A stretch of 64,000 bases of DNA from Ruegeria sp. Ofav3-42 (GTDB lineage Bacteria; Pseudomonadota; Alphaproteobacteria; Rhodobacterales; Rhodobacteraceae): assembly GCF_022347725.1 (NCBI RefSeq), contig NZ_JAKRGB010000004.1, positions 241,332 through 305,331 of the forward strand, read 5' to 3'. Below, in pieces: positions 45,247 through 53,065 of this stretch (the first letter of the stretch is position 1; each line of letters begins with the position of its first letter). The notes beneath the pieces are model-generated. The model was not told the origin of the DNA, ran no database searches, and saw only the letters and a program-made list of their open reading frames with translations. A program made the position numbers and the translations under genes.

Positions 45247-45921
45247 TTACTCTTGCAAGACGCTGGCAAGGGACGCTTTCTTGGCGATCAGGACAGCCTG
45301 AGTGCGGCTCTGCACGCCTAGCTTACGCATAATCGCGGTCACATGAGCCTTTACCGTAGTTTCCGCAATGGACAGGTCGAACGCAATTTGTTTATTCAGC
45401 TTGCCTTCGCAGATCAGTTGCAGGATGCGCGATTGCTGATTTGTCAAAGTGGCAAGCCGATTGACAGCGTCGTTATGGTCGTTGTCTTCATCGTCGATCA
45501 ACACATAGCCGTCTGGTATGAAGACATTGCCGGAACAGACCGTTTCAAAGGCAATACGAAACACGTCGCGCTGGCTGTGTTTTGGCACGTAGCCGGAAGC
45601 TCCGGCATGGATCACCTGGCTGACCACGCGGTTTTCGGAAATCGATGACACCACAATGACCGGCGCGTTGATCGCAGACTTCAGACGAACCAACCCCTCA
45701 AGCCCGTCTACGTCCGGCAAATTCAGATCCAGTATGACCGCGTCAGGCTTAAGCCCATTGGCAATCAGCCCAATCGCGTTTTCAAGCCTGTCGGCGGTGT
45801 GGATTTCGCCAATATTGGCTACGCTTTGCAGCGTCATCGACAATGCGTCACAGAACAGAGGATGATCGTCGACGATCAAAACCTTGTCGAAATCGCTTTG
45901 TCCGGCATTTTTTGCAAGCAT
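45247..45921 (-). CDS. LuxR/NarL-type response regulator
   Basis: I prefer the ATG at 45921, with AAAGG about 9 bases upstream, over the TTG at 45939. The 224-residue protein has a receiver domain with phospho-acceptor D65 (AVILDLNLPD) and acidic pocket IVDDHPLF, followed by a LuxR HTH (about 155-220: QQSRILQLICEGKLNKQIAFDLSIAETTVKAHVTAIMRKL). It is transcribed ahead of the FIST and kinase genes with a 54-bp gap, forming one signalling operon; in Pseudomonas the equivalent regulator type governs alcohol oxidation. Confidence 0.9.
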   Translation of the reverse strand: MLAKNAGQSDFDKVLIVDDHPLFCDALSMTLQSVANIGEIHTADRLENAIGLIANGLKPDAVILDLNLPDVDGLEGLVRLKSAINAPVIVVSSISENRVVSQVIHAGASGYVPKHSQRDVFRIAFETVCSGNVFIPDGYVLIDDEDNDHNDAVNRLATLTNQQSRILQLICEGKLNKQIAFDLSIAETTVKAHVTAIMRKLGVQSRTQAVLIAKKASLASVLQE

Positions 45922-46026
45922 GAAATCTGGCCTTTGCAATCAAGTTGCCACACCCTAATCAATCCTAGCAACCGAATGGAACCGCGCCTACTGGCGGAAA
46001 GTCGTAAAAGAAGATCACATGCCCGT

Positions 46027-46497
46027 CTAGGTTGCCCCACCCTTGGTTTCGATAGACCGTTTCAATACAGCCGTCACTTTTGATCCGATCTGAGGCGCCT
46101 CGGAACTCCTCGGTCCCGCAATATTCAACACCACGTCAGGGCGGGACATGAGCCAGGATCGCACCTGACGCGCGCAGGCATCTGTGCCCTTCCGAAGGTC
46201 AACGACCAAATGAGGTTTTCCAATCTCTTGAGCAAATTCGATGGTCAACTGAGTGCCCGGGCTGATCGCCCCGTCCTGAAACACCAGCAAGGCATCGCTG
46301 TCCCGGACATTCAGCTTTGTCCGTTCACTGACATCTTCAGGCGACGTTTCGACCAACCCGGTGAACCATCCCGGAATTTGGCCATCTTCGTTCGTACGCC
46401 CTTTGGGCACCCAACCGCCGTAGGGAATGTCGTTCTCAAGCGCGAATTGCAACGCAGCCAGATCGACACCAGTTTGTCCGCCAGTAACGATCTTCAC
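46027..46497 (-). CDS. Putative molybdenum carrier protein (cpYpsA-like)
   Basis: The 156-residue protein starts at GTG 46497, preceded by AAGGAG lying across the stop of the upstream decarboxylase gene. It begins KIVTGGQTGVDLAALQFAL and contains GWVPKGRTNEDGQIPGWF and LVFQDGAISPGTQLTIEFA, the Rossmann-like YpsA/LOG-related 'putative molybdenum carrier' family. Biochemical support for molybdenum-cofactor binding exists only for algal homologues, so function here is open. It appears co-translated with the pyruvate-decarboxylase-like enzyme. Confidence 0.75.
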   Translation of the reverse strand: MKIVTGGQTGVDLAALQFALENDIPYGGWVPKGRTNEDGQIPGWFTGLVETSPEDVSERTKLNVRDSDALLVFQDGAISPGTQLTIEFAQEIGKPHLVVDLRKGTDACARQVRSWLMSRPDVVLNIAGPRSSEAPQIGSKVTAVLKRSIETKGGAT

Positions 46498-46507
46498 GAA
46501 GAACTCC

Positions 46508-48199
46508 TTACCTGCATCGATTGGCCCGACCGTTGTTCCGCGCGACCTGATTGCCCCACCGCAACAGGTTGACGTTGCAATCGTCGCGGTCGATCAAAAC
46601 CTCGATCAGACACAAACCGTCATGTCCTTGCGCCGTTTTGATGGCAGCATCCAACTCGCCTTCCGTCGCGACACGGCATCCCCAGGCATTTCCTTCGCCA
46701 GCGCCGAATACATCGATCAAACCTGCGTAATCCCAATTCTTGATCGTGTTGTACGGGCCGTCGTGGATTTCGACTTCGATCGTGTAACCGCCATTGTTGA
46801 TCAGGAAAATAATCGGCTTTGCGTCATACCGGATCATTGTTGAGATTTCCTGCGCCGTTAACTGAAACGACCCATCGCCGATGCACGATATCAACCGGCG
46901 ATTACCTCTGCCCAGCGCGTAACCCAGCGAAGCACCAACAGACCAGCCGATAGACCCGTACTGCATCTGAATCTCGAAACGCGCGCCATCGGGCAAGTTG
47001 GTCTCCATCCCGTTAAACCAGGAATCCCCTGTTTCCACGAGCAGTGTACTGTTGCCATCCAACATCCCCTGAATTCGGGCGAATAGCTGTCGAACCGTAA
47101 CGGGCGTTTCTGCAGCGCCGGGCTCGGGTGCGTTTTGTTCGGTCCTGACCCTCTCAAAGGCCGTGATCGCACTGTTGTTCGGCGTCAGTTTTTCGGCCAA
47201 CGCATTCAGAAACTCGTCCATGCGGACGTTGCTGAAATGTGTCTCTCCCAGTTGAACCGATGTCGGGTGAACCATGACCGCCTTGCCGGGATTGAAGCCC
47301 AACTGGTGGCCGGTCGTTGTGTAATCGGTGAAAACGGGACCGACAAACAGCAACCCATCTGCGGCATCCACAATCTCACCACAGCCCGGCGTGCTGACAG
47401 GACCCCAATAGATGCCCATAAAGTTGTCGTCTTCTTCGGACAGGAAGCTTTTCGCATTGGGCATCGAAGCCTGCGCATATTCACACGCTTTGGCCAGACC
47501 GCGCAGCGACTGTTCGGCCTGACCCGCGCGGATCTTGCTGCCTGCGACCAACACGGGCCGTTCAGCGGCATTAAGAAAAGCGGAAACTTGTTCAACTGCG
47601 GCGACCAGCGTATTGCCGTCGCTGGTCGATTGCCTTGCAAAGCTTCGGGGAATGGGCGCGGATGTAGGCGCGCCGGCAATGTTCGAGGCTATTTCGATAT
47701 AGACCGGCTTTCGGCGCAACATTGCGGTGTCTATTGCCCGGTCAATCGCGACGGGTGCCAATGATGGATGATGAATTATGACCGCTTCGGCCGTAACGCG
47801 CGCAAACATGTCGCGCTGATAGCCATAGTCGACCTCGCCCAACGTGTGGTGCAGGTACTCCCATTCGGCCTCAGAGTTGGTGTTCGGTCCACCTGAAATC
47901 GCGATTAATGGAAGGTCTTCGGCATAAGCCCCTGCCACCGCGTTCAGCAGGCTTAATCCACCTACGGAATAGGTGACAACCGCCGCCGAAGGCCCCCCGG
48001 TTGCCCGCGCATACCCGTCCGCAGCGTATCCGGCGTTCAGCTCGTTACAGCAACTGACCATCTGCATGTCCGTGTTGCCAAGCAGTTCGTCAAGCAACAC
48101 CAGATTGTAATCTCCGGGTACCACAAAGTAATCTGCGATCCCCGCCTCATGCAGTCGCTTCGCCAAATACGAGCCAACCGTCCAATGTCCTGAGGTCAT
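46508..48199 (-). CDS. Pyruvate/indolepyruvate decarboxylase-like TPP enzyme
   Basis: The 563-residue protein is close to Zymomonas-type pyruvate decarboxylase in pattern: YFVVPGDYN at the N-terminus, CCNELNAGYAADGYARATG with the catalytic Glu, the twin histidines in EYLHHTLGE, and the TPP/Mg motif GDGSFQLTAQEIS...NNGGYTIE. All catalytic groups are present. The enzyme would convert pyruvate (or a larger 2-keto acid) to an aldehyde and CO2. Bacterial PDC is rare and unexpected in this lineage. It lies beside an alcohol-regulator-like two-component set and a molybdenum-carrier-like gene. Phenylpyruvate or indolepyruvate remain possible substrates. Confidence 0.85.
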   Translation of the reverse strand: MTSGHWTVGSYLAKRLHEAGIADYFVVPGDYNLVLLDELLGNTDMQMVSCCNELNAGYAADGYARATGGPSAAVVTYSVGGLSLLNAVAGAYAEDLPLIAISGGPNTNSEAEWEYLHHTLGEVDYGYQRDMFARVTAEAVIIHHPSLAPVAIDRAIDTAMLRRKPVYIEIASNIAGAPTSAPIPRSFARQSTSDGNTLVAAVEQVSAFLNAAERPVLVAGSKIRAGQAEQSLRGLAKACEYAQASMPNAKSFLSEEDDNFMGIYWGPVSTPGCGEIVDAADGLLFVGPVFTDYTTTGHQLGFNPGKAVMVHPTSVQLGETHFSNVRMDEFLNALAEKLTPNNSAITAFERVRTEQNAPEPGAAETPVTVRQLFARIQGMLDGNSTLLVETGDSWFNGMETNLPDGARFEIQMQYGSIGWSVGASLGYALGRGNRRLISCIGDGSFQLTAQEISTMIRYDAKPIIFLINNGGYTIEVEIHDGPYNTIKNWDYAGLIDVFGAGEGNAWGCRVATEGELDAAIKTAQGHDGLCLIEVLIDRDDCNVNLLRWGNQVARNNGRANRCR

Positions 48200-48407
48200 A
48201 ACACGTTCCCCACAATAAATTTCGCAAGAAGATATTTGCGCATCTTATTGGCAAACGTCGGGTTTTCAAAATTTCTGAATCGGTTTGGCTCCCGCTATGT
48301 CCAACCCGTGACCACTGGATTCTGTGTCTGGCACTCTTTGCGTTTCGCTTTAGAGTGATTGAGCCGGCCCCCTCGTTTGGCCGAACAAATTGAGGATACG
48401 AGACCTG

Positions 48408-49004
48408 ATGAACAACACCGGCTGGATAGAACCGTTTTCCGTACAAGGGCAACACGCCTTGGTCGAACCTCTGGCCGAACGCCATCATGCCGATCTGTCC
48501 GAGGCCGCCGCTGACGGCGCGCTTCACCGCCTTTGGTATACGACGGTACCGAAACCAGAAGACGTCCCCGCAGAAATCGAACGCCGACTGGCTCTGCGTT
48601 ATGCAGGTTCAATGTTTCCTTTCGCGGTGATCGAACGGGCCTCAGGACGGGCCGTCGGGATGACGACCTATATGAATATCGACGCTGCAAATCGTCGTTT
48701 GGAAATAGGATCGACCTGGTATCGAAAATCGGTTCAAAGAACTCCTCTGAACACCGAGTGCAAGCTGCTGTTGCTTCAGCACGCTTTTGAAGAACTCGGC
48801 TGCATCTGCGTCGAATTCAGAACGCATTTTCTAAATGCTCAAAGCCGTCGCGCAATTGAAAGGCTGGGGGCCAAGCTTGACGGGATATTGCGATCCAACA
48901 TGATCATGGCGAATGGCACTGTTCGCGATACTGCCGTGTATTCGATCATTCAGTCCGAATGGCCAACGGTGAAGACCAACCTAAAATGGCGCCTCGAACA
49001 GTGA
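48408..49004 (+). CDS. GNAT acetyltransferase (RimJ/RimL-like)
   Basis: I start at ATG 48408 (MNNTGWIEPFSVQG); the TTG at 48390 is less likely. The 198-residue protein has the RimJ/RimL GNAT pattern: LVEPLAERHHADL, FAVIERASGRAVGMTTYMNID, RRLEIGSTWY and LLLQHAFEELGCICVEFRTHFLNAQSRRAIERLGAKLDG. It probably N-acetylates an amino group of a protein or small molecule. It is divergent from the PDC gene with about 200 bp between. Confidence 0.85.
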   Translation: MNNTGWIEPFSVQGQHALVEPLAERHHADLSEAAADGALHRLWYTTVPKPEDVPAEIERRLALRYAGSMFPFAVIERASGRAVGMTTYMNIDAANRRLEIGSTWYRKSVQRTPLNTECKLLLLQHAFEELGCICVEFRTHFLNAQSRRAIERLGAKLDGILRSNMIMANGTVRDTAVYSIIQSEWPTVKTNLKWRLEQ

Positions 49005-49083
49005 AACGGCCGGGGCCTTATCTGGTAAAAAGCGCCCCAGGCAATTCTTGAAATATGTGATGGTCACACGCCCCAAGGGCTTG

Positions 49084-49518
49084 CTAGCTCAGAAGTCCAA
49101 TTTCATGCCCGTCGATAATAATTGCGAGGTCCCAGTACTTTCTGATCTCTTCTTCGGCGGCCTCGGCAGCCGCCGGCTTGTCCGGGATGCGTTCGACACG
49201 AAAGCCAAACCGTTCGAACCCGCAATAGTCGACCCGGCTTAGGATGACCGGATAAACGTCCCGCTCCATTGCGGCGGAAGCGAGGAGCCTGGCCACGCTA
49301 TACGGGGCTTCAGGCGGCTCAATAATCCGGACACCGATATGTATGGGTCCGCCCGGTTCGCGTTCCCAGAGGGCGGCGGACGGGGTCAGATCCATTTGGG
49401 GAAATATGACCTTCCCGCACGGTTGTGAAGCATGGCTTTCATTGACCAGATCGTCCAGAGGTACAGGCCGATTTGGTGACGCGCGGCTGAGGATGTCGAA
49501 CCATACGTTATCTGTCAT
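49084..49518 (-). CDS. Hypothetical protein, last gene of glycosyltransferase cluster
   Basis: The 144-residue soluble protein is not recognised. It contains WFDILSRASPNRPVPLDDLVNESHA, WEREPGGPIHIGVRIIEPPEAPYSVARLL and an acidic C-terminal part ending IIIDGHEIGLLS. It has no signal peptide or membrane helix. Its start overlaps the stop of the large glycosyltransferase gene (ATGA), so the two are co-translated, suggesting an accessory role in the same glycan pathway. Confidence 0.65.
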   Translation of the reverse strand: MTDNVWFDILSRASPNRPVPLDDLVNESHASQPCGKVIFPQMDLTPSAALWEREPGGPIHIGVRIIEPPEAPYSVARLLASAAMERDVYPVILSRVDYCGFERFGFRVERIPDKPAAAEAAEEEIRKYWDLAIIIDGHEIGLLS

Positions 49519-51581
49519 TTTCTGTACCCAGCCTTTGTTAACAATTCAGCTGCTCTGGAAGCCCCCGTTTCTGGCAGTTCGATTTTGCTTAATGCGGAAC
49601 GGTAGACCTCTGCACAATCGTGATCCAGCCATTCCGATACTGTCCGCTCAAGCTTCATGAACTCCCTTTCGGTGATCATGGCGCACAGGTCACGTTCTGC
49701 CAAAGCCATTGCACGCCGTGTCTGATCGTCCAGATATGGCGCTGATTGCGGGATGAAGATCGCCGGGATTTTGTGATAAAGCATCTCAAGCACGGAATTG
49801 TATCCCGCTGCGGAAATGACCAGATCCGCGGCCATACAGAGCTTTATAGCCTCCAGCGTCTGTACGACATGGGTGTTTTTCCAACCAAACGCAGCGGGCT
49901 GAACCGCGCTTCCGGGCCAGGTAACGACCAGATGCAGACAGTCGGGCCGGGCCTCGAGCATGCCGGAAATTGCCTGCAATTGCGCGGATCTGTCCGACGC
50001 CACGCCGCCGCCCAGCATGCTGACCACCAACTGACTGAACTCGCGCCCAAACCGATCCGCAAGCCGCGCCCTGAGCTTTTCATTCTCTTCCGCTGACTGC
50101 TCGACCTGGCGCACGATCGGGCCGACGTAATGTACATGATCGCCGTAGCTGTATGCGTCGTTCAGTTCTTCAAACGCCTCGGAGGGCACGATGACCTGAT
50201 CAAAAACACCCTCACGGCGGAGCATGGTTTGCCTTGACCGGCCCTCGGGCCACAGGCCCCGCCGAACCCATACCGCCGATAACCTGCGTTCGCGGATCAC
50301 GCGGTAAACGGAATCGAAGACATAGCCGCCGTCAAAAACCAGCGTGTCGTTTTCCTGAAGCGTCGCGCCAAGTCGCCGATAGGTCAGAATATCATTGCCA
50401 TCGGAATTGGACTTTGTGTCGGGACGCTGCACCAACGGAACGCAATCGATGCCTTCACGGCGAACAAGCGGGACACAGCTGGGGAATGCTGCGAAAATCG
50501 TGGATACCGTGTCCGGCAGTTCCTTGGCGATGACAGTGCTCCGTTGCGCGTGACCCAGCCCAACCCCGTTCGTCGGAAAAAACAAGGTTCTGGGTTTCGT
50601 CCGCACCGGCCCGCGCCTTTTGCGCTTTAGACCTGCCGCAGTTTCCAGCCGCGAGATGTCTACAGTATGCAGCCACTGAGATTTTGACGCCTGATCCGAG
50701 ATTTGAGGCGTATTTCCAATGACCTTGCCAATCAAGTACGCATCCAATGCGAATGGGGTCTTTGGCCCCAACAAGGCGGGCGCGCCCGACGACGTGAGGA
50801 CCTCATCCTCGGTGCAGTCTATTGCAACTCCACCAGCCGCGATCAGTTCGACCGCGAACGCGGCCATACGTACACCGGCGATGCCATGGCCGAACATCGC
50901 AAGAATGTCGGTCGTGTTCGCCAAGGTCAGTGGAGAAAGCCCGGTATAAAGATAGGTGGGTAAATCGTGGAACGGCGACGCTTTGATCGCATCGTTCTGT
51001 GTCCCGCTTACAATCAGCTTCAGGTTATAACCCCCCTGACTGCTCATCCGCGAAAAGCAGGACAGGGTCTCGGGGTTGTCCAACTCCATTGATCCCAGAA
51101 CGACCGTCACGTTCGGCATTTCCCTCTCGGGCCGCCGAGAAACTGGCCGAATATCTGCAACCAAAGGGCTTACGCTTGACGGCATCAACGACCGTGGCTG
51201 AAAATCGGTCAGGTTGATGACCTTGGCTTCGCGCCCAAGCGCATAAGCCAGCCGCGCTTTGGCACCGATATAGCTTTGCTGGGTCACAAAGCGACCCGTC
51301 GCAATCACAGGAACGCCCGGGCCGAGTTGCTTTTTCCTGAGCGATGCAAGAAGCGCGTCGTCGATTTCCTCGGCACCCAGAACAAACACGGTTTCCGCAG
51401 TATGTTCCGCCGGATCAACAAGAAACTTAGCCGCGTCATAAATCCTGCCGCGGCCCGCATTTTCCGGCAAATACTCGGCATCTATGCACACATTGTATCC
51501 GCGCGCCGAGAGTTGCTCGGCAAAGATCAACTGCGCATCAAACGAACGTAACGAGCGCGTGCCAGCTTCGACGTAGATCAT
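49515..51581 (-). CDS. Large GT-B (MurG/GT28-like) glycosyltransferase with extra N-terminal domain
   Basis: The 688-residue protein has two halves. Residues about 1-300 form a glycosyltransferase-like domain without a clear donor site. Residues about 325-685 look like a MurG-type GT-B enzyme: LFFPTNGVGLGHAQRS at the acceptor side and a donor-binding C-terminus DLVISAAGYNSVLEMLYHKIPAIFIPQSAPYLDDQTRRA. No signal peptide or membrane helices. It is coupled by ATGA overlaps to the neighbouring glycosyltransferase and hypothetical genes, so a surface or capsular glycan is the likely product. Sugar and acceptor are unknown. Confidence 0.75.
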   Translation of the reverse strand: MIYVEAGTRSLRSFDAQLIFAEQLSARGYNVCIDAEYLPENAGRGRIYDAAKFLVDPAEHTAETVFVLGAEEIDDALLASLRKKQLGPGVPVIATGRFVTQQSYIGAKARLAYALGREAKVINLTDFQPRSLMPSSVSPLVADIRPVSRRPEREMPNVTVVLGSMELDNPETLSCFSRMSSQGGYNLKLIVSGTQNDAIKASPFHDLPTYLYTGLSPLTLANTTDILAMFGHGIAGVRMAAFAVELIAAGGVAIDCTEDEVLTSSGAPALLGPKTPFALDAYLIGKVIGNTPQISDQASKSQWLHTVDISRLETAAGLKRKRRGPVRTKPRTLFFPTNGVGLGHAQRSTVIAKELPDTVSTIFAAFPSCVPLVRREGIDCVPLVQRPDTKSNSDGNDILTYRRLGATLQENDTLVFDGGYVFDSVYRVIRERRLSAVWVRRGLWPEGRSRQTMLRREGVFDQVIVPSEAFEELNDAYSYGDHVHYVGPIVRQVEQSAEENEKLRARLADRFGREFSQLVVSMLGGGVASDRSAQLQAISGMLEARPDCLHLVVTWPGSAVQPAAFGWKNTHVVQTLEAIKLCMAADLVISAAGYNSVLEMLYHKIPAIFIPQSAPYLDDQTRRAMALAERDLCAMITEREFMKLERTVSEWLDHDCAEVYRSALSKIELPETGASRAAELLTKAGYRK

Positions 51582-52660
51582 GTAAGTACCCCGCTGTCAG
51601 CGGATAGAATGCTGGACAGCATCGCCCTGAAATTCCCTGCAGAAAAACGATCAAGCGCCGATTGGGCCCTGGATACCTGCTCATGATATCTGTGCGGATG
51701 GTCGATAAGATCGGATATGATTGCGTCAACGTCAGCCGGTCGACAGGTCAGGACGGCATCACCGAACGTCGCGCCCGTGTCAGGGTTCGCCAGAACCACC
51801 TTGCCGGCGGCAAGTGCCTCGGCGACAACGCGCCCAAAGCTTTCCTGCCAGGTAGGCGCCGTAAAATATACGAAAAAGTCAATCATTCCAAAGAACTCTT
51901 CCACACTTATGGCATCAAAGGGAAGCAGGTTCCAATGTGCGCGAAGAACGCGCGCCTCTAACAAAGCGTCTGCTCCGAGTATAACATTGCACTGAGAATG
52001 CTTCGGAAAACAGGCGTCTAGATCGGCAATCGCAGGAAACTTTTCGAACCCGGGTCGTGAATGCCGCCCCCGACGATCTTGGGGAGTTTCGCAAGGAGTA
52101 CTCAAATCAGTCTGACAAATATTGAACCAGTCGCAGTCAAGAACATCCCAATACCGCGCCATTCGAGACGTGGTCAGCCAGTTGACGACGGCCTTTCGGT
52201 TATACGGCGAAATCGGTGCCAGCGTTTTCCTGAGAGAAATCGTTGAGACTTCAATCTGGCTCAAACAGGTTGAGACGTCGAACCCCTCTTCCCCACCCGG
52301 ACGCAGGAAATTCTCGTGCGTGATCACGAACAGATACCGTGCAATAATCTTTGTGCCCAACGTGTCCTGAAACTTCAAGAAGGACGGGTTGTGCAAAAAC
52401 ACGAAATCCGCACTTATAAAGGGCGCGTCCCAAACAAGTGGGATTTGCAAATCGTCCAGCACCTTGCGCAATACCGGCGAGACATGCTGGTTTTCGCCAA
52501 ATGTTCTGGACGTGATCGCGTGAACAACGACTTGTCCGAATTCCGCCGCGACTGGCAACTCTGCAGCCACAGCTGCTGATGTTCCTCCAGAAAAACGTGG
52601 CTCAATGACATAGGCGATCTTTGGAGAGTTCGACCGCCTGAAAGCAGACATTCCGGACAT
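51578..52660 (-). CDS. Glycosyltransferase family 1/4-like (GT-B)
   Basis: The 360-residue protein has an N-terminal acceptor domain (PKIAYVIEPRFSGGTSAAVAAELP) and a C-terminal donor domain whose ISVEEFFGMIDFFVYFTAPTWQESFGRVVAEALAAGKVVLANPDTGA is the classical GT4 ExFG... signature with catalytic-site glutamates. It is cytosolic. It overlaps the next glycosyltransferase by 4 nt. A possible start three codons downstream (MSAF) exists. It probably adds a sugar to the same glycan as its neighbour. Confidence 0.8.
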   Translation of the reverse strand: MSGMSAFRRSNSPKIAYVIEPRFSGGTSAAVAAELPVAAEFGQVVVHAITSRTFGENQHVSPVLRKVLDDLQIPLVWDAPFISADFVFLHNPSFLKFQDTLGTKIIARYLFVITHENFLRPGGEEGFDVSTCLSQIEVSTISLRKTLAPISPYNRKAVVNWLTTSRMARYWDVLDCDWFNICQTDLSTPCETPQDRRGRHSRPGFEKFPAIADLDACFPKHSQCNVILGADALLEARVLRAHWNLLPFDAISVEEFFGMIDFFVYFTAPTWQESFGRVVAEALAAGKVVLANPDTGATFGDAVLTCRPADVDAIISDLIDHPHRYHEQVSRAQSALDRFSAGNFRAMLSSILSADSGVLT

Positions 52661-52665
52661 CGGTG

Positions 52666-52989
52666 TCAGTGCTGCACAGAGTTTGCGAAGGATGAGTTTT
52701 CATTGAGCGCGTTATCCGTGTTGGCTGGCGCACTAGTGGAATAGCTGAAATCCAGATCGCCAACAGATGCAGCCTCGTGAAAACTTCTGAGCTCAAGCGA
52801 CAATTCATCCTCGCCCGTCAACAAATCCGGGTTCTTCTCAAGGTATGAATAAAGCGCCTGAATGTCATTGGTCGACAGCAACTGATCTATTGCGAGCAGA
52901 TGCTCAAGCGTAATTTCGGCACGCGCGCTCTGCGTTGAAGTTAAAAACAATAGGGCAGTAACTATTCCAATAAGTCGTCTATCAGTCAT
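52666..52989 (-). CDS. Small secreted hypothetical protein
   Basis: Taking ATG 52989 (MTDRRLIGIVTALLFLTSTQSARA), the 107-residue product has a clean signal peptide cleaved after about residue 24. A small mature domain with EITLEHLLAIDQLLSTNDIQALYSYLEKNPDLL follows, then a serine/asparagine-rich tail. It is periplasmic or secreted. Location between the large envelope protein and the glycosyltransferases suggests the same functional unit. Not recognised as a family. Confidence 0.6.
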   Translation of the reverse strand: MTDRRLIGIVTALLFLTSTQSARAEITLEHLLAIDQLLSTNDIQALYSYLEKNPDLLTGEDELSLELRSFHEAASVGDLDFSYSTSAPANTDNALNENSSFANSVQH

Positions 52990-53065
52990 CTTTGGAAACC
53001 CGGTTAAAATTGTTAACACTGCACAGAAAAGACTCAGTCTTTCGTATTATACTCCAAAAACACGG

